9,442 bases of DNA from Betaproteobacteria bacterium UBA931 (GTDB lineage Bacteria; Pseudomonadota; Gammaproteobacteria; Burkholderiales; Casimicrobiaceae), in contig DBDN01000023.1 of assembly GCA_002293615.1 (NCBI GenBank), positions 1 to 9,442 on the forward strand, given 5' to 3'. This document shows, one piece after another, positions 6,277 to 9,442 of this stretch. Made by a program: the position numbers and the translations under genes. How positions within the stretch are numbered: the first letter of the stretch is position 1; each line of letters begins with the position of its first letter. Below the pieces are notes generated by a model. The model had not been told where the DNA came from. It ran no database searches and saw only the letters and a list, made by a program, of their open reading frames with translations.

Positions 6277-6984
6277 TTGAATACGGAGAGATTGCTCGGA
6301 TATTCTTTTAAAACGCCTGCGCTGTTGCGGCAGGCGTTGACCCATCGCAGCGCGGCGGCAGCGCATAACGAACGCCTGGAATTTATCGGCGATTCGGTGT
6401 TGAATTGCGTGGTGGCGCAGTTACTGTATCAGCGTTTTCCGGCGATGCCCGAGGGCGATTTATCGCGTATCCGGGCGGCGCTGGTCAATCGCGATACGTT
6501 AGCGCAGCTTGCCCGTCGGTTGGATTTAAGCCGCTATTTGCGTCTTGGCGAAGGTGAATTAAAAAGCGGCGGGATGCAACGTGCTTCCATTCTTGCCGAC
6601 GCGCTGGAGGCATTGTTTGGTGCGGTATTTATTGAGGCCGGTTTTACGGCGGCGCGGGATTCCGTCTTTACGGTGTACGGCGATTTATTGCACGATATTG
6701 ATCCGGAGCAGTTGGGGAAAGACGCGAAAACACGCTTGCAGGAGTGGCTGCAGGCACGGCGGTTGCCGTTACCCGAATACACCGTGTTCGAAATCAGCGG
6801 TGAGGCGCATGCTCAGCATTTCATGGTGAAGGGCAAAGTGGCATTGCTTGATGATGCGGTACATGGCGAGGGCAGCAACCGCCGCCTTGCCGAACAACAG
6901 GTTGCCGAAAAAGCATTGCGGTTATTGGCGGCATTGCCGCCGGGTACCACGAAACGCCGAGGCGGGAAGCACCCGCATGACTGA
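6277..6984 (+). CDS. rnc: Ribonuclease III
   Basis: RNase III cleaves double-stranded RNA and processes the rRNA precursor and some mRNAs. The 235-residue product has the catalytic domain with signature NERLEFIGDSVL (31-42). Metal-binding residues are E35, D39, D108 and E111. A C-terminal double-stranded RNA-binding domain (about 150-220) ends in GSNRRLAEQQVAEKALRLL. The tail KRRGGKHPHD is basic. The start is uncertain: TTG at 6277 gives the expected family N terminus but has no clear ribosome binding site, while an in-frame TTG at 6292 has GGAGAG too close to it. I keep 6277; translation may depend on coupling with the gene upstream. A 9-bp hairpin lies in codons 12-21. The stop overlaps the era start by 8 bases, matching the rnc-era pairing known in many bacteria. 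Confidence 0.96.
   Translation: MNTERLLGYSFKTPALLRQALTHRSAAAAHNERLEFIGDSVLNCVVAQLLYQRFPAMPEGDLSRIRAALVNRDTLAQLARRLDLSRYLRLGEGELKSGGMQRASILADALEALFGAVFIEAGFTAARDSVFTVYGDLLHDIDPEQLGKDAKTRLQEWLQARRLPLPEYTVFEISGEAHAQHFMVKGKVALLDDAVHGEGSNRRLAEQQVAEKALRLLAALPPGTTKRRGGKHPHD
6312..6338 (+). other. 9-bp hairpin in early rnc coding region
   Basis: AACGCCTGC (6312-6320) and GCAGGCGTT (6330-6338) form a perfect 9-bp stem with a 9-base loop, about 35 bases after the rnc start codon. It encodes codons 12-21 (roughly KTPALLRQAL), so coding constraint may explain it. It is shorter than a typical RNase III substrate, but it could affect early elongation. Confidence 0.4.
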
Positions 6985-7879
6985 TCCGGTATCGCGGGAA
7001 CAGGTAACGCGCTGTGGCTTTGTGGCGTTGGTCGGTCGCCCCAACGTTGGTAAATCCACGCTGCTGAATTGTTTGCTGGACAGTAAGATCAGCATTACCT
7101 CGGCAAAGGCGCAGACAACGCGGCAACGCGTGATCGGTGTGTTGTCCGAAGAGCAATGCCAGTTTATTTTTGTCGATACACCCGGTTTTCAGACACGGCA
7201 TCGTTCGGCGCTGAACGCGAAAATGAATCAGGCCGTGCGCGAGGCGCTTGCCGAAGTCGATATCGTACTCATCTTGTTTGAAGGCAAGACATTGAATGAG
7301 GCGGATGAAATCATTTTGCGGCTGCTGCCTTCCGATAAAACGGTCATCGGTGTCGTCAATAAAATCGATCTTTTATCGGATAAAACACAATTGCTTCCTT
7401 TTCTGGACGGTTTGTCCAAGCGTTTTTCCTTTGCCGCACTGGTGCCGGTATCGTCGTCCAAAGGCTGGCAACTGGATCATCTGAAAAAGGAAATCGCCCG
7501 CCACTTGCCGGAAGGGCCGTGGTTGTACGGCGCGGAAGACATCACGGATCGCGACGAGCGTTTTCTTGCCGCAGAGTTCATTCGCGAAAAAGTTTTCCGC
7601 TTAACGGGGGACGAAGTGCCTTATGCGACGCATGTGGTTGTCGAGCGATTTGTTCAGGAAGGACACTTGCGTCGGATCGACGCCCGCATCTATGTTGAGC
7701 GCGACAGCCAACGGGTGATTTTGCTGGGTCATCAGGGGCAAACGCTTAAACGTATCGCGACCGAAGCCCGTCAGGATATGGAACGCTTGTTTGGCGGCAA
7801 GGTGTTTTTGACTGTTCACATTCAAATCAGGCAGGGTTGGATGGACGATGCGCGGACGCTGCGGCAATTTGATTTTTAG
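6977..7879 (+). CDS. era: GTPase Era
   Basis: Era is a GTPase with a KH domain that binds the 3' end of 16S rRNA and helps assemble the 30S subunit. The product has 300 residues, the normal length. Motifs are GRPNVGKS (G1, 20-27), the G2 region KAQTTRQR (44-51), DTPG (G3, 67-70) and NKID (G4, 128-131). The G5 position reads VSSSKG, where VSA or ISA is more usual. In the KH domain the GxxG turn is GHQG (251-254), followed by ARQDMERLFGGKVFL. The frame is open upstream to 6848 inside rnc, but the ATG at 6977 gives the standard N terminus and overlaps the rnc stop in ATGACTGA. A GGGAAG lies some 8-10 bases upstream. Coupling with RNase III fits their shared work on 16S rRNA. Confidence 0.97.
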   Translation: MTDPVSREQVTRCGFVALVGRPNVGKSTLLNCLLDSKISITSAKAQTTRQRVIGVLSEEQCQFIFVDTPGFQTRHRSALNAKMNQAVREALAEVDIVLILFEGKTLNEADEIILRLLPSDKTVIGVVNKIDLLSDKTQLLPFLDGLSKRFSFAALVPVSSSKGWQLDHLKKEIARHLPEGPWLYGAEDITDRDERFLAAEFIREKVFRLTGDEVPYATHVVVERFVQEGHLRRIDARIYVERDSQRVILLGHQGQTLKRIATEARQDMERLFGGKVFLTVHIQIRQGWMDDARTLRQFDF

Positions 7880-7897
7880 CGTGCCGGTTCGGTCAAC

Positions 7898-8719
7898 ATG
7901 AGCGCGCATGTCAACCGGCAGGAGCAGCAGGAGGCGTTTGTTCTGCATACCTACCCTTACCGCGAGACCAGCCTGCTCGCGGAAGTTTTTACCCGCCAGT
8001 TCGGGCGATTGACGTTGCTGGCACGCGGCGCGCGGCGCCCGCGTTCGGAGGTGCGCGGTGTGTTGCGCGCTTTTCAACCGTTGCATCTTTCCTGGTATGG
8101 AAGCGGCGAAATCAAGACGTTGACCAAGGCAGAGTGGTTGGGCGGGATCGTGCCGCCGGCGGGCGCTGTGCTGATGAGCGCGTTTTATCTCAACGACCTT
8201 TTACTGCGCTTTTTACCGCGCGAGGATGCGCATGCGGCATTGTATGACGGTTACCAAAGCGCGGTGCGGCGGTTAAGCGAATCCGAAAATTCGAAACAAC
8301 GAGCCGCATTATTGCGGCGGTTCGAAATAACATTGCTTGCCGAACTGGGTTATGCAATGCATTTGACACATGATTCAACGATACGAAAATCGGCTGCGGA
8401 TGACGAGAATATGCCGGTAAAAGCGCCGCTGGAAAAGCAAAGGCGATATCATTACATCTTTGAAAGCGGTCCGCTCGCTGCCGAAGGCGACCAGACGTTT
8501 CCCGGTGCGCCGATAGTGCGCGGCGCAACGTTAATGGCGCTGGCCAATGATGATTATCCGGATGCGCATACGGTGGCGGAAGCGCAGCGGTTGATGGCGC
8601 AAGTGCTGGGTTATTTTTTGGAAAACAGGCGTTTGCCGAGTCGGCATATCGCCCAGGATCTTCGACAGTTGAAACGGTTGTCGCGAACGGTATTTGATGA
8701 AAAAACAGAATATGAGTGA
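7898..8719 (+). CDS. recO: DNA repair protein RecO
   Basis: RecO works with RecR and often RecF to load RecA onto SSB-coated single-stranded DNA and to anneal strands. The 273-residue product is a little longer than E. coli RecO (242). It has an N-terminal OB fold (about 10-85) with FVLHTYPYRETSLLAEVF and GRLTLLARGARRPRS. Helical regions follow with FYLNDLLLRFLPREDAH (96-112) and RRFEITLLAELGY (140-152), then a C-terminal RLPSRHIAQDLRQLKRL. No zinc-finger cysteine cluster is seen; many proteobacterial RecO proteins lack one. The stretch at 157-185 is variable and polar and accounts for part of the extra length. The ATG at 7898 lies 18 bases after era with only a weak ribosome binding site. 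The stop overlaps nagZ by 8 bases. Confidence 0.94.
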   Translation: MSAHVNRQEQQEAFVLHTYPYRETSLLAEVFTRQFGRLTLLARGARRPRSEVRGVLRAFQPLHLSWYGSGEIKTLTKAEWLGGIVPPAGAVLMSAFYLNDLLLRFLPREDAHAALYDGYQSAVRRLSESENSKQRAALLRRFEITLLAELGYAMHLTHDSTIRKSAADDENMPVKAPLEKQRRYHYIFESGPLAAEGDQTFPGAPIVRGATLMALANDDYPDAHTVAEAQRLMAQVLGYFLENRRLPSRHIAQDLRQLKRLSRTVFDEKTEYE

Positions 8720-9442
8720 CGAGGGCGGGCGACATAAGCGCAACGCGTTGGTATTGCCGCGCGGTTCGATGATGTGCGGGATCGAAGGCGTGGCGTTAAG
8801 CGCGGACGACAAAAGACGTTTGTGTCATCCGCTGGTCGGCGGTGTGATTTTGTTTACGCGCAACTATCGGGACAAAGGACAGCTTGCCGCGCTGTGCCAC
8901 GAAATTCACGCATTGCGCTCGCCGGAACTTTTAATCGGCGTTGATCAGGAAGGCGGGCGCGTGCAACGGTTGCGCGACGGTTTTACCGAGATTCCGGCCA
9001 TGAACTCATTGCAGGAATCGTTTTTGCACGCGCCGGTTCGAACCGAAAACGAAACGCAGCAACTGGGATTGTTGATCGGGCGCGAATTGCGCGAAGTCGG
9101 TGTCGATTTCAGTTTTACGCCGGTGCTGGATCTGGATTATGGTGTCAGTTCGGTCATCGGCGATCGTTCGTTCGGGCGCGCGCCGGAAACGGTGGCGCGT
9201 TTGGCCGCCGCGCTTTATCGCGGGCTGAAAAATGCCGGTTGCGCCGGTGTCGGCAAACATTTTCCCGGGCACGGTTTTATCGGTGCGGATTCGCATACGG
9301 AGATGCCGGTTGATGGCCGCAGTTGGGCGGAAATCCAGCCGGATATCATGCCTTATCGCGCGATAATCGCCAACGGCTTGGAAAGCGTGATGATGGCGCA
9401 TGTGATTTATCCGGAGATGGACGCGCAGCCGGCGGGCTATTC
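8712..9442 (+). CDS. nagZ: Beta-N-acetylhexosaminidase NagZ, 3' truncated by window
   Basis: NagZ is a cytoplasmic family 3 glycoside hydrolase that removes N-acetylglucosamine from anhydro-muropeptides in peptidoglycan recycling. In many Gram-negatives its products feed AmpC induction. The frame is open to the window edge, giving the first 243 residues of about 340. Visible signatures are HPLVGGVILFTRNY (39-52), VDQEGGRVQRLRDG (77-90), FTPVLDLD (135-142), GDRSFGR (150-156) and KHFPGHGFIGADSH (182-195) with the D193/H195 catalytic pair. The nucleophilic aspartate lies beyond position 9442 and cannot be checked. I chose ATG 8712 because it overlaps the recO stop in ATGAGTGA, the same form as two other junctions here. 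ATG 8697 is also in frame and would add MKKQN. The family N terminus LPRGSMMCGIEG begins by residue 15, so the ATG at 8769 is too late. Confidence 0.94.
   Translation, partial: MSDEGGRHKRNALVLPRGSMMCGIEGVALSADDKRRLCHPLVGGVILFTRNYRDKGQLAALCHEIHALRSPELLIGVDQEGGRVQRLRDGFTEIPAMNSLQESFLHAPVRTENETQQLGLLIGRELREVGVDFSFTPVLDLDYGVSSVIGDRSFGRAPETVARLAAALYRGLKNAGCAGVGKHFPGHGFIGADSHTEMPVDGRSWAEIQPDIMPYRAIIANGLESVMMAHVIYPEMDAQPAGY

Noticed and set aside
6848..6976. Upstream in-frame extension of era inside rnc
   Set aside because: It overlaps the RNA-binding domain of RNase III in another frame, and Era's usual N terminus begins at the ATG at 6977.
8190..8735. Minus-strand open frame (181 codons) opposite recO
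   Set aside because: It lies fully antisense to recO, has a Pro/Ala/His/Arg composition typical of shadow frames, and shows no domain.
9006..9401. Minus-strand open frame (131 codons) opposite nagZ
   Set aside because: The plus strand here encodes conserved NagZ motifs, and the antisense product is rich in Arg, His and Thr without recognisable features.
1..9442. Mobile elements, CRISPR, toxin-antitoxin or phage genes
   Set aside because: No repeats of the right form, no transposase or integrase motifs and no unexplained long frame were found; all long coding stretches are core genes.

Overview
The window looks like an ordinary housekeeping stretch of a proteobacterial chromosome, most likely a betaproteobacterium of moderate GC content. 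Three things point there: the order lepA-lepB-DUF4845-rnc-era-recO-nagZ, the short-type phosphatidylserine decarboxylase next to pssA, and the tpiA-secG-tRNA-Leu arrangement. I cannot name a genus from the sequence alone.

Layout. Positions 1-108 hold no gene apart from an intrinsic terminator (62-93, minus strand). On the minus strand, reading from about 1484 down to 109, lie tpiA (glycolysis), secG (protein export channel) and tRNA-Leu(GAG), closely spaced and closed by that terminator. A 221-base divergent intergenic region (1485-1705) carries a clear -10 box facing psd, a weaker candidate promoter facing tpiA, an inverted repeat beside the tpiA start, and helically spaced TAAAA tracts in the psd leader. 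On the plus strand, psd and pssA overlap by 8 bases. A 93-base gap with a candidate promoter and a leader hairpin follows. Then comes a compact run: lepA, lepB, a DUF4845 gene, rnc, era, recO and the first part of nagZ, which runs off the right edge. Gaps in this run are -8 to +18 bases, so it is probably one operon.

How the genes fit together. PssA and Psd make phosphatidylserine and then phosphatidylethanolamine in the inner membrane. SecG and LepB (signal peptidase I) serve protein export across that membrane, and the small membrane protein with DUF4845 sits beside LepB. LepA (EF4), RNase III, Era and tRNA-Leu belong to translation, rRNA processing and ribosome assembly. RecO repairs DNA, and NagZ recycles peptidoglycan. 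Every recognised enzyme whose active-site region is in view has intact motifs. I see no pseudogene, insertion sequence, phage gene or CRISPR array.

I found no convincing undescribed system. The more interesting points are small: three gene junctions sharing one 8-base ATGNNTGA overlap, recO joined directly to nagZ without the pdxJ-acpS pair often found there, psd-pssA placed upstream of lepA, an Asn-rich and compositionally different DUF4845 gene, and several leader or early-coding hairpins.
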